A DNA stretch of 64,000 nt from Rhynchosporium graminicola. Taxonomy: Eukaryota > Ascomycota > Leotiomycetes > Helotiales > Ploettnerulaceae. Below the pieces are notes generated by a model. That model was not told the origin of the DNA. It saw only the letters and a program-made list of their open reading frames with translations, and made no database searches. Location: the NCBI GenBank assembly GCA_900074885.1, contig FJUW01000002.1, positions 1,005,001 through 1,069,000 on the forward strand, written 5' to 3'. Shown here one piece after another: positions 46,804-57,403 of the stretch (positions within the stretch are counted from its first letter, which is position 1; each line of letters begins with the position of its first letter). Both the position numbers and the translations under genes were made by a program.

Positions 46804-47375
46804 TGGTCTAGCACTCTCCTGCAAGAAGTTTTGTTGCACGTCGCAATTATCGTCCATTGTTTACTTCGTTAGCGAGCACCCTGATTAGCTTCAATGTTCA
46901 CCAGTAGCAGATCTTTTATTAATTTGCCTCAATAGGTCTAGATTTATCCTGCAACAAGTCTTGTTGCACGTCGCAATTATTGTCCATTGTTTACTTCGTT
47001 AGCGAGCACTTTGGATAGCTTCCTTTTCCACCAGCTAGCAGCTCTTTTGCTACCATTCTCTGATTGGTCTAGATTCTCCTGTAAAAAGTCTTGTTGCACG
47101 TCGCAATTATTGTTCATTGATTACTTCGTTAGCGAGCACTCTGAATAGCATCATTTTCTACCATTTATCAAACTAGCAGACGTGAGTATTCAGCGACTGG
47201 TTATTCTCATGGTCTTACATGAAAGTCCAGATTACCTGGATAGATTTCACCTTTGTTGCTTTGCTCTCATAGGACTAGCGAGTTCTCGCACGAGGTTTTG
47301 TTGCACGTCGCAATTATTGCTCATTGTTTACTTCGTTAGCGAGCACTCTGAATAGCTTCATGTCTCCCTTCAGCG
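46804..47375. repeat. 130-bp tandem repeat with a conserved 49-bp core
   Basis: The core starts TTGTTGCACGTCGCAATTAT and ends CGTTAGCGAGCAC. It occurs at 46831-46879, 46961-47009, 47091-47139 and 47298-47346. The first three are exactly 130 bp apart and the last is 207 bp on. Cores differ at only a few positions, mostly C/T changes. Flanking text such as GGTCTAG and TCTCCTG repeats more loosely. The core contains inverted repeats TTGC-ACGTC-GCAA and CAAT-T-ATTG. No protein is encoded across copies. Confidence 0.9.
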
Positions 47376-47865
47376 GCGAGACGAAAGGGATACGAGGAAA
47401 TGCCGACACGTGACAGCCAACCTTTTTGCTGCGAATCTTGATATATTCGATGTTATTTATGGATTAGTTCTGATCGATCTCAACACGGTCGCTGGCTGAA
47501 TATGCCGAGGTGTGATCAGTTACTTGCACCTCTGCTTTCAAGCACAATATCCTACTCACTAACATGGACCATAATACTGATCATTCAAGTTACATTTTCG
47601 TTGCTCGAGGATCGGCCAATCAATCTAAAATTCTAACAAGGACGGGTGATGAAGAGCCATTTATGACCACGACTTCTCTCTTCCTAGTCAGATTTCGCAG
47701 AACCTGCAAAATGAAGTAGCGTCCTACCTCGCCTCACCTACTCTACAATAGATTCGAAGTGGCTTATGTGATCAAGGTAGCAGCTCCAAGCAGGGTTATC
47801 GTTTTCCAAAATTACATCCAGGCGTCGATCTTCGCCAGAGGAGAAGTTCTGCGGATTTGATCCAT

Positions 47866-48327
47866 GATTATGACAAATTAAGCCCGGAAATATATTATCC
47901 AGAAGCTGTGCAGATTTGAGTGATAGATTCTTCCCGGGTTTTCGGAATCGTCACCATTCTGATACGAAAGATTATAATGACATGAACTCATACCACTGGA
48001 CACCAAGGAGCAGTGACCCTCATTCGTATAATTTCATACCTTCAATTCCCTGGTGCCGACACAGAGCTCATGTCTGTCGAAAATACCAAGCACTAGTACA
48101 TAACCACTGTGGCTCCCTCAGATGTCAAGGGGCTCGAAAAGCCCGTAGATGAGTACTGTGACTAGACCTAGCATATGCCGACGCTAGAGAGCCGCAACTG
48201 GATCTCCTTTCTCACAATAGACTGCGAGTAAGCTCGTATATTCATTACACAATCCGACTAGCTGCCGGAAATAGGGAAAGTGGCATTAGTCTAGGAGATC
48301 AAAACCAAGCAGAACGAAGACGGGTAA
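47866..48327 (+). pseudogene. RIP-like coding relic
   Basis: One frame of 154 codons runs without any frameshift but holds eight internal stops. Each could come from CGA, CAG or CAA by one C-to-T change, for example GAC TAG ACC TAG CAT and GAG TAA GCT. Between stops it reads like protein (LSPEIYYPEAVQI, VAPSDVKGLEKPVDEYCD, LPEIGKVALV). CpA-to-TpA changes are the mark of repeat-induced point mutation. The ancestral family is not recognised. Confidence 0.4.
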
Positions 48328-48636
48328 CAAGTAGTGAAACGTCACTCCGCATATTATAGTGGGATAATGGAACCAACGCTCGTTGGAGCTGGTCATAAAT
48401 TGGCAAGAGATACAAGGGGATGTGATCCGTATAAGTTGCATGAGCCACAACCTATACGTAACCCTGGTAAATTATAATGATAAACATCCGTCCTTCAGCG
48501 TTAAAGTTATGATTCATAATTGCACCAAAAGACAATTGTAGAAGATTGATGCTTGAGGGGTTACTGTTGCACAGGAGGGTTATAAACAACATGGGTAACA
48601 AAGAAAATCCGTGTCCGCTCGACTTCAATTCCCTAT

Positions 48637-49553
48637 CTATTGTGCCTTGGAGGAAATGATCTCTGCAGATTTTGTTAGCGACTATTGGGGAAAAAAAATA
48701 TGTAAAGTGCATACTCTCAACGTCTGTTACACTCTGTTGCAGGATCTGTTGGAGGACCTTGGGGTTCTCAAGCTCCTTTTGGATCTTGGCAATGATAGAC
48801 TCCGAAAGTTCCTTCTGTTGGCGGATCTTGACCTGTCCCTCATATCTAACCCACGAGTCGAGAACAGTCTTGGCCTCAGCAGCAAGAGCGGTGGTTTGCT
48901 CAAGCTCGTAAGCCTTGGCCTCAAGTTGAGCAGTTTCCTGACACTGTAAGCTACTGTTTTCGTCTAAACAATTCGATTTACAATGTACCTTGGAAACCTC
49001 AAACAGAGTCTTTGTAACATCGACAACGCTTCCCAATTGTTGAACGCTCTCGATTCTGGTCTTAACGGCCTCGGTGTGGTCGGCCCGAGCAGCATTTAAG
49101 ATGTTCTTGATCTTGTTTACTTGTCCTTCAGCCCACTCCCTGTACATTGGTCCACCATATTTGAAGACGGCACCCCAGATGCTCAACAAGCAGAGCGCTA
49201 CAACGGTCTCCTCGTTTACGACGTAATATTCGCTGCTGATGGCGTAGATCGCAGCGCCGGCTCCGGAGGTAAGGATTGCAGCTTTGGAGGCCAATGAGTT
49301 TCCTGGCATCGAGTCGAGGATCGATTGCGCCTTCTTCTTGGGGTCTTCCGTGGCGGAAACGCCGGTCGAAGCTGATCGGTAGCTGGTGAGAGATGTGGTA
49401 AGGGCCGGGAGGGTACGCGGAGAGAAAGCTGGTCGGAGACGGGCGGCGCCTTGAGGAACCGTCAGTCACTCATTCGAACTCCAATTGCTTCAATTCTATC
49501 ATATAGTGGTTCGGCTACGTACCTGCGGCGCTTCTTGCTAAACGTGATGCCAT
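48637..49553 (-). CDS. ATP4: F1Fo ATP synthase subunit 4 (subunit b), mitochondrial
   Basis: The peripheral-stalk subunit that holds F1 against Fo during ATP synthesis in the inner membrane. Exons are 49553-49523, 49449-48989, 48937-48715 and 48662-48637 (246 aa). The presequence is MASRLARSAAGAARLRPAFS. Then come EDPKKKAQSILDSMPGNSLA, the membrane hairpin (ILTSGAGAAIYAISSEYYVV and VVALCLLSIWGAVF) and the long stalk helix (WAEGQVNKIKNILNAARADH onward). It ends DVEKIISSKAQ after the last intron. The third exon starts at GAA (SKETAQLEAKAYELEQ), so the 51-nt intron before it is a multiple of three without stops. Start and stop differ from the single long frame because both terminal exons are short. 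It diverges from NOC4 across 221 bp. Confidence 0.93.
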
Positions 49554-49774
49554 TGTGAGATGAGGGGAGATGCTGTTGAGCTTCGCGGTGTGCTTGAAGG
49601 GGGTGAAGATTTGGAGCGGTTGTCGGTTGAGCTTTGGTACACGTGACCAATCTCAGACCCACTTTAATGATACCAGGCTCATCGTCCCGCAGTAGGAACT
49701 TATTTTATTCTGTATGTGAAGTTTCAAGGTCCAAACCCATACATTTCGCACTCCAATCACCACAAATTGCGAAC
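49554..49774. promoter_or_regulatory. Bidirectional promoter ATP4 / NOC4 with E-box and CCAAT
   Basis: 221 bp between start codons. CACGTG at 49640-49645 is followed after one base by CCAAT at 49647-49651. CCAAT is the site of the HAP/CBC complex, which controls respiratory genes. CACGTG is bound by bHLH factors such as Cbf1. The close pairing is seen; the regulation is inferred. Confidence 0.5.
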
Positions 49775-51504
49775 ATGTCAGCACCTTCCAGCGTGCCAAG
49801 CCAGGGCGGCAAAAGGAAAAGATCGTCTTCGGAGAAAGGACCTTCGAAAAGAGCGCGATCTGAGAGTTCTGAGAGCAGCGACGAGGAAGATAGTCAGGCG
49901 CAGATAATATTGCTGGCAGATGAAATACTCAAGTCGAAGAAGAACTACAACAGCATTTCGAAATTGATCCAAATCCTCAGGGCAGAAGAAGAGGAGGCTG
50001 ATGATGCGGTCGTGGCAGCAATCTCATTATGCCGGGTTTTCACATCTTTAATGGTCTCGGGGGATATGGTCAAGAAGCAGGGGACAATTGAGAAAGATGC
50101 TGTAGTGATCAAATGGCTGAAAGAACGTTACTCAGAGTACAAAAGTGGCTTGCTGTCTTTGCTTGGAGAAGAGGGACTTTCGTCAACAGTGTTGGATCTT
50201 TGCATGAGGTTGCTAAAAACTGAGGGGCAGCATCTCAGAGGTCTAGAATACAGCTTTCCAACTGCATTTCTCACGGATATGGTACGGGTATTCCTTGATC
50301 CCGAAAGCGACGAAATCGTACGGCAAGAGTTCAGTAAGAAGTATGTGGAAGAGTACGATGACATTCGATTCTATACCTTGGAAGCCCTCGAGTAAGTACT
50401 TGCCCTGCTTCGAATGCTTCTTCTAACACCCATGAAGTAAATTATTACAAGAAATAGAGTCGCAGACATTTTTCAACAATGCTGTGCAAATTCTGACCAC
50501 CATTGAGTCCGTCCCAGATTCGAAAGAAGAGTTAGAAGACTTCTGGATTTCTAAGCCGAAGAAAACAACACATGCCTTATATTCTTTAACCCAACACAAG
50601 AAGCGAGCGCAAAATGCATGGCTAGCACTGATGAAGCTGGATATGGACAAGGAGCAGAGGAAAACTATCTTGGGACTCATGGCGAAGTCAATTGCGCCAT
50701 GGTTTATGAAGCCAGAGCTCTTGATGGATTTTCTGACGGATTCTTACAACTCCGGTGGATCGACATCCCTCCTCGCTCTGTCTGGAGTATTCTATCTGCT
50801 GCAAGAGAAGAATCTTGACTACCCTGAATTTTACCGAAAACTGTATTCTTTACTGAATTCGGAGATCCTGCACTCGAAACATCGATCGAGGTTCTTCCGT
50901 CTCCTTGAGACCTTCTTGGGCTCCACCCATCTTCCAGCTGTTCTGGTCGCTAGCTTCCTCAAGAGACTCTCGAGATTGGCCTTAAATGCACCACCAGCTG
51001 CCGTAGTGACGGTCATTCCGTGGATGTACAACATCTTGAAGAAGCACCCAATGTGTACCTTCATGATCCATAGAGTAACAAGGGGGGAAGATGCGATAAC
51101 ACGCCTAGAAAAGGAAGGCATGGATGATCCATTCTTGATGGATGAAAAGGATCCCATGGAAACGAAAGCCATTGACAGCAGTTTGTGGGAAATTGTGATG
51201 CTTCAATCACACTATCATCCGAATGTCGCTACTTTGGCCAAAATCATATCGGAACAGTTCACAAAGCAGTCCTACAGCATGGAGGACTTCTTGGATCACT
51301 CTTATGGAAGTGTAAGTTCTCACTCCATCACTTAGACGATGTCTCATCTAACAAAATCAACAGATGCTTGATGCAGAGTACGTGAAGGATGTGAAAAAGA
51401 CGCCGGTCATAGAATTCGAGATACCAAAGAAGATTTTCATGAAGCAGGATGCTACATCGGAAGCTCACGATCGTTTGTTGGTAAGTCTTTGGGACTTCAG
51501 CTAG
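49775..51504 (+). CDS. NOC4: Nucleolar complex protein 4 (NOC4), CBF/Mak21 family
   Basis: Works with Nop14 in maturation and export of the small ribosomal subunit. Exons are 49775-50391, 50438-51311 and 51364-51504 (543 aa). The first intron ends at CATGAAG, after the CTAAC branch point; later AG sites break the frame. The N-terminus is a basic and acidic nuclear segment (GGKRKRSSSEKGPSKRARSE, then SSDEEDS). Helical repeats follow. The signature C-terminal block is ASFLKRLSRLALNAPPAAVV, then PWMYNILKKHPMCTFMIHR, and ALDSSLWE-like IDSSLWEIVMLQSHYHPNVA. The end is EFEIPKKIFMKQD and LLVSLWDFS. The frame open upstream of the chosen ATG overlaps the promoter. A GT at the final block could be a donor, but reading through to LWDFS fits the family. 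Confidence 0.92.
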
Positions 51505-52353
51505 ATATAGAATGAAGCAATCCAATCACTGCCTCACCGTCAGACATCGCAGTAAAAGCAAATTGTTCCGTGTTTTTTTCCATCTGAGTATGTTGAAATG
51601 AGGCGGGCCAAACTCGTTTCCAATGAAGCTTGAATTCGATGCCGGTTTGAAATCACAGAGACCCGACAGGACATATACTAGAATGACGCTTAAAGTCACG
51701 AAGGTTTTCTGAGACTTGTACTGAGTAATTATTCCGTCATCTCAAAATTTCTGATTGAACAGAAAGAGTGCAACTTAGTCAATAAAGCCGAAGTGAAGTA
51801 GCCTCGAAAGTAAATATCCCTTCTCTTCTAGCGAATGTTTCTCGGTAGGAAAAGGGGGCGGGGTCAAGGACGACGCAAATACGTTATAATTGTGTACGAC
51901 GTGTATCAAAATCTGCTGAACTTGTGTTCCCAGCTCGGTACCAATCCCAGAATAAGCAAACCATACGCGCCAGAAATACGTCCATTTGTAGTATCATAAA
52001 GCGTGCTGAAGGATTTTCCAAGGGAAGGTAGTCACTCACTGCGCCGCCTCTAAGCCTCCTGCCTCAACAGCAGACGGCCTGAAGCCAGGATCAGCAACCA
52101 CTACCACATCAACGTACAGAATCTGAATCCAGATGCGACTGCTATATAAAAGCTTGCGCCAGTGCAAGGCGAACCTACGAGTATCATAAGTCACAAGAGA
52201 CCACAAAGGACGATTGTTGGATTCTGTTATACTTCGCTTTGCCTAGGTATTGTATTGTAACCTCACAACGCTATCTCACGTACACAGCACTCAGCCTATC
52301 GTTTCTATTGATTCTCAATTTCCAGGCGACGAAACCATATACCACGCGTCAGA
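51505..52353. other. Intergenic region upstream of the Sel1-repeat gene
   Basis: 850 bp with no supported frame. A GGGGGCGGGG block near 51852 is the only marked element. Confidence 0.5.
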
Positions 52354-54300
52354 ATGCCTCTCCGGGATATTCTCAAGTGGAAAGAGAAGGTTGAGCCACA
52401 ACGCGATGCACCGTCTTCACCTCCAGCTCTCGAACCTCCCGTATTCACGTTCATGCGGTCCGACACAAATACCCAAGAGATAATCACTCCACCAAACATC
52501 TCCTCACGAGAATCCTCGCCTCCGCCACCATTCATCGACGGGCAGTCCGAGTCCCGGACGAGCAGACTTTTCAAGGGCCATTCGCGGAGCGCTTCGGTCA
52601 ATTCGCAAGCGTCAGCCTCGTCCTCGAAGTTGAAAAGTACGAATCCGAAGCGCTTATCACAGAGGCTGCATCTGAAGAGGAGTGAACCAACTTCCGAGAG
52701 TGTACCGACTGATCTGCCAGAGATTCTTGTGCAAGAGGGAGAAGATGGGGAGGTCCGCGAGTCGTCATGGGAGAAGCGAGCGACTCTGCTTGCGAAAAAG
52801 AACGAGGAATCCACAAGTAGACCGACTACGCCCGTAGGAGGGTCTACCACGGGTATAAGTTCTTTCCAGGACTTGAATATAAGTGGAGGATCTAAAAAGT
52901 CTGTGGTTTCTACAAAACAGGCAGATGACAATATTCAGGAGGCCATAAGGCTCCATGAAGCAAGCGAGTTGGAGACTTCTACAAAGATGTTTGGACGTTT
53001 GGCGGATCCCAATGGAGAAAACAATGCCTTGAGCCAGGTCATGTACGGACTTGCTTTACGGTATGTTGATGACGCTTTTTGCGTTATGCTCGATCACATT
53101 CATGGCTCACTGCCCGGTATCTCTCAACACCACATTTCGTTCCCAATTCCCCAAGCAACTTTGATCAATCCTGATGTCTCATTATTTAGGCACGGTTGGG
53201 GTTGTACTCCAGACCCAGCAGAAGCTGTCAAGTATCTCTCGGCAGCAGCAGCAAATGCGGCATCCATTGAGGAGCAAGCCTTACAAGCAGGCATGAAGAA
53301 AGGCGGCACTGCCAAGGGAGAACTCGTGCTCGCCATCTTCGAGCTGGCGAATTGCTTTCGTCATGGTTGGGGGGTACAGGTTGATAAGTTCGCCGCGAAG
53401 CAGGTAAGGCGTCATGTTCCCGGAAGAGAACGAGGCATACTTGGAACTCAAACTGACATACTTAGTACTACGAAACCGCTGCAAACTTGGGTGATACTGG
53501 TAAGTGCATTCAAGCCCAATCTTGTGAAATAGGATCTGATGATATGGAATAGATGCTATGAATGAAGTAGCATGGTGTTACGTCGAAGGCTTTGGCTGCA
53601 AAAAAGACAAGGTACGCTTCGGTTGACGTCTCCTTATTACAACTCGGTTACCAAGCCTTCCGGAGGGTCTTGAACATTCATAGCCATTGCGAGCATCAGC
53701 CTCGCATCCTCCTATGTGGCTTGCGTGTGCTCCGCAAAGGGCTTGCACCTACGATGACTGCATTTGGGCAGCAATGAGGCTTCCCTCATATGTTTTCCCC
53801 GCGCAACTTTTCAACCATTCATATTTACGCAAGGCTAACTGGCTGCAGTTTGCGGCAGCTAGATATTATCGACTCGCGGAAACTACAGGCAGCAAGACGT
53901 TAGGCAATACATGGTACGTTAGAATATCTCATTTGTATCTTCCCCATGCCCGAGATGTGAACTCATCACATTTCCTCTACGATATTGGTTCCTGAGTGGA
54001 AGAGTTCGAAAAGGGGTTTCATTGAATGAGAGAGCAACATTGTCATGCTGGGTCTGCGTGTGCTTGACCTGCATGCAGCGCTGCGGCCCGGGGGCCATCC
54101 CGTGCAGCTTGGTTCCAGATGACTTCTGTGAAGCGACGCCGATAGGTTCAGCGGCCTTCTTTCTCGGCCCAAAACCAAGAACCTAAAGTCTCCCTAATCC
54201 TATTCCCGAACACATCTGGATCATAGCTCAGCTCACTAACTGGGCGCAAAACAGGATATGGAAGGAGAAATACAACCCTGACTATACGGGGAAGAAATGA
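52354..54300 (+). CDS. Sel1-repeat protein
   Basis: A TPR-like adaptor protein; fungal relatives include activators of chitin synthase, but no such role is shown here. Exons are 52354-53060, 53190-53403, 53466-53499, 53553-53611, 53849-53913 and 54255-54300 (374 aa). Junctions rebuild Sel1 units: YGLALR/HGWGCTPDPAEAVKYLSAAA, LANCFRHGWGVQVDKFAAKQ/YYETAANLGDTDAMNEVAWC, then YVEGFGCKKDK/FAAARYYRLAE. It ends WIWKEKYNPDYTGKK. The first 200 residues are a disordered Ser/Pro-rich region with phosphorylation-prone patches (HSRSASVNSQASASSS). The first intron (129 nt) has no stop and a length divisible by three. The last intron is 341 nt. Automatic models could easily stop early at the false stop in the fourth segment. 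Confidence 0.82.
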
Positions 54301-57300
54301 GAGGTGATGCTGCTTTGAATTTTGTCGACCTGTTTTATGAAGTGGGTCCCATTGTTTTGGAGGGTTGGGCTCTGGCTTCGGGGAATTCTATCGGGATATA
54401 GGATGGAGATATTGTCCGGCTGGTGTAGACTGGACTGGGGATGAGTGGATGAAGGGTTTCACGTTCAATTATTGAATGATCGATCGATGCCTTTATGGAA
54501 GCACAACATGACGAGGCAAACAAGGCGAAGCAGCTCATGAAAGAACCCAACGATTGAATTCTGCAAGCCTTTATTCAGCCACGCTGTAAACCCCCTCTTT
54601 ATTATTCAGCGACCCGACCCGATCCATTTCATCCAGGCATGTGCGCAGCTATTCCGAAGAGGGAGAGAAAGACATTCAAGGTCCGTGATGGGCTGAGATA
54701 TTTTCCTACCTATTTAGGTGTCGGTAATTTACCGCTCTACAAGAATTCTTCTTCGTCTTTCACATGATGAGATCTTCCAGTCCAGTCCAGATATGCTCCC
54801 TCATCACCTCATCTACCTCCCTACCTTCCTTCCTGCCTTACCTGACCATCATGACCGACGACTTACCAAGACCGAGGGGGACGCGTCACGTGAATGATGT
54901 GTTGGCACTTCCATGTTCCCGTTTCTGGCGAGGCAAGCCTTGGGACGGGATGGGATGGGATGGGTGGGATGGGATGTGTCAGCGTCAGTCAGTCAGCCAA
55001 CCCACATTTCTTCTTCCGTTTGGCTCGCTTGATTTGTCCGCGAGGATGTTTTGGTTGGTTTGGGGGATCGTTGGAGGGGGTTTGGTTGCACGTGTGTGTG
55101 TGTGTGTGTGTGTGGATGGTGTGAAGGGTGAGGTATGTTGAGTTGGTTGATGACTGGGTACTTTAGTGATCAAAACCTGGTTCTTTGGTGGTTTTTCTCC
55201 CTTTAACGGTTGTAGGTGGGCTCGATTTGGGGAGTTTTTTTTTTTTTTTTCTTTTCCCCCTTGGGCTTGGGCTTGGGCTTGAATGAAATAGATGATTTGG
55301 AATTTGGGATGTGGTAGAGGGATGTAGGGAAGTTTGCGCTATGTGGCGGGGGAGGGTGAGTGTGGATGTGAGTAGGTGTGTGTGAAATGGAGTAATGTAT
55401 AATGTATATGTGGATGTGGAATAGGCAGATACCCACTCACCAGGCACAGAGGGACATTCATTCATACGGTTTTTATATTATTGCTTCCAGCATCTTCGTG
55501 TACCAATGCAGATATCACATATAGAAATTGTCATGCACCGTACGCCGTATACCTAGACTAGCAAAGCAGCAAGTAAACAGATCAATTAAGTAAGATGCTA
55601 TAGAGCTTGAATGCACTCACTACCTACCTACCTAGAATAACGAAATATGATTCTTTCATGTTTCTTACTCCGTATAGCTAGCTAGCTCATCTTGGCTGGA
55701 CCTTACCGTTCTATGATGTGAGGATATGATGATTTAGTATAGAGGTCATATGATGGGATTTTTTGTGAATAGTAAAGGGTGCTTTCATCGTGTCCTTTTT
55801 TTGAGTGGGGAGGGGGGGGNNNNNGGGGGGGGGTGGTTCTGAAAATGTAGGTGGATTCTGATTGATGTTTAAACTTGGAGGATCTGAGTGGACTTAGAGA
55901 GAGAGAGATATGGGAAAGATGAGAGGGTACGATCTTGATCGTCGGAAAAAATGTCAACCCATACGACATCCATCGGATATGCTCGATGTGTTTTTTACAG
56001 TTCGACATGTTTTTCGTTCACTATCGTAGTTTCCACAGCAAGGGATCTTGAAGAACTAGTAATTACATATTTGAGGTGAGTCATCCATTGTCAAAGACAA
56101 TGTCACGGACAGAGTGGATATTGAGGTGTTCCATGAAAGTAAAATGCAAAGATATACATTGCATTCACTGCAACTAATTATCTACGTATAATATCAAACA
56201 CTCTTCATCCTTATCATCACACCAGCCAGTAAATACAGCTCTCCTCCTACCTTCCTCCAAAGCTAGATACAAACTCTCTACTTCAAACTCGAGAAATGGT
56301 AGTCGTTATCATCATCAACAGTAACCAGGTCGCTGGATGGGAAGAAATAGATGCAATCATTGGTGATCATGGGTGATCATTGAAACAGACGTATCATGAC
56401 GTAAATGTACCCCTCCTTCATATTCTCGTACCCGTTTGTATTCGTGTCGTTTTGTGCCGACTACTATGGAGTAAGTGGGGAATGAAGAGAACAATGTGCC
56501 AGCTGTGTACTGCGGCATGTGTGGTGTAATTTCGTTCGGTTCGTGAGAGTCGTGTTGTTCGTTTGTAGTTGTATGCAAGGAGAGAGACGAGGCAGTATGT
56601 GCCGGTGCTATATAGAGGTATCTTAAATTGATTGGTCATAAGGGTCGTGATGTTCGTTATGTAGAGTGTGGAGGAATGATTTGGATAATTAATGGGACGG
56701 CGAGAGGTTGTGGCAGGTTTCAGGATGTGATCAGGTAGGCCTTCGATCCAGTGATCATCGGTTCCAAGGAGGTGGGTTCGAAGTTTGATGCCATTGCTCG
56801 TTCTTCCTTTCGTCCACCAGTCCAGACTCAAAAGAAAAGTAAGGAAACTAAGACTAAGACTAATACTAAGATCCTAAAACTAAACAATGAAAACACATTT
56901 TTTCCAATTTACATATGTCCAATCTGTCCATTCGTTGGGGGAGTTTGGTGTTTGCTGCGAGCCGCCGATGTGTATATAATGGGCTCGATCCGTTCTGCTG
57001 AGTCATTCGCGATCGCGTGAGCAATCATAGCAAATGACACATCCGTTTGGGAATATGCCTTTCCCGATTCCGATCCGATCCGGTTTCCCGTCCCTCCGAT
57101 CCCCTCCATGTCCTAAACTTCGAAAAATCCAATCCGATCCGTCGCTGTGCCATGATGATGCAAATATGAGAGCAAACATGAAGTACGAGATTGGGTAAAA
57201 ACGAATTAATCAAACGCTAAACGCTTCGCTGAGTTCGCTGGACAAATGAAAATTGACAAGGTCAAAAAGAAATACTGCGTGAGCAAACAGTATCTTTGTT

Positions 57301-57403
57301 GCTGTCGCTGTGCGATATGTCGCAAGAGTCGTAACCGTTGATTGTAACGTGGGATATGCTCCAGAAAGATTTTGTATGGGTATCATGAAGTCATGAGAGT
57401 GAT
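54301..57403. other. 3.1-kb gene-poor region with low-complexity DNA and an assembly gap
   Basis: Includes GGGATGGGATGGGATG-type and (GT)n runs near 54950-55110, a T14 run near 55240, and poly-G around the N run. No supported gene is seen; frames in it come from simple repeats. Confidence 0.6.
55820..55824. other. Assembly gap (NNNNN)
   Basis: Five Ns lie inside a poly-G run. It is a sequencing or scaffolding artefact at a homopolymer, so its true length is unknown. Confidence 0.98.

Larger units (their letters stand above)
45889..48636. other. 2.7-kb intergenic region with tandem repeat and coding relic
   Basis: Between the Nudix gene promoter and the ATP4 3' end. It contains the 130-bp repeat and the relic at 47866-48327. 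No intact gene is seen. Confidence 0.55.

Noticed and set aside
47916..48152. 78-codon open frame overlapping the relic
   Set aside because: It lies in a different frame from the protein-like text of the relic and shows no motif.
48452..48636. C-terminal extension of ATP4 as one long frame
   Set aside because: The extension is unlike subunit b; splicing at 48714/48663 gives the conserved end IISSKAQ.
49634..49774. Longer NOC4 start in the open upstream frame
   Set aside because: It would occupy most of the shared ATP4/NOC4 promoter, and the family begins near the basic region after the ATG at 49775.
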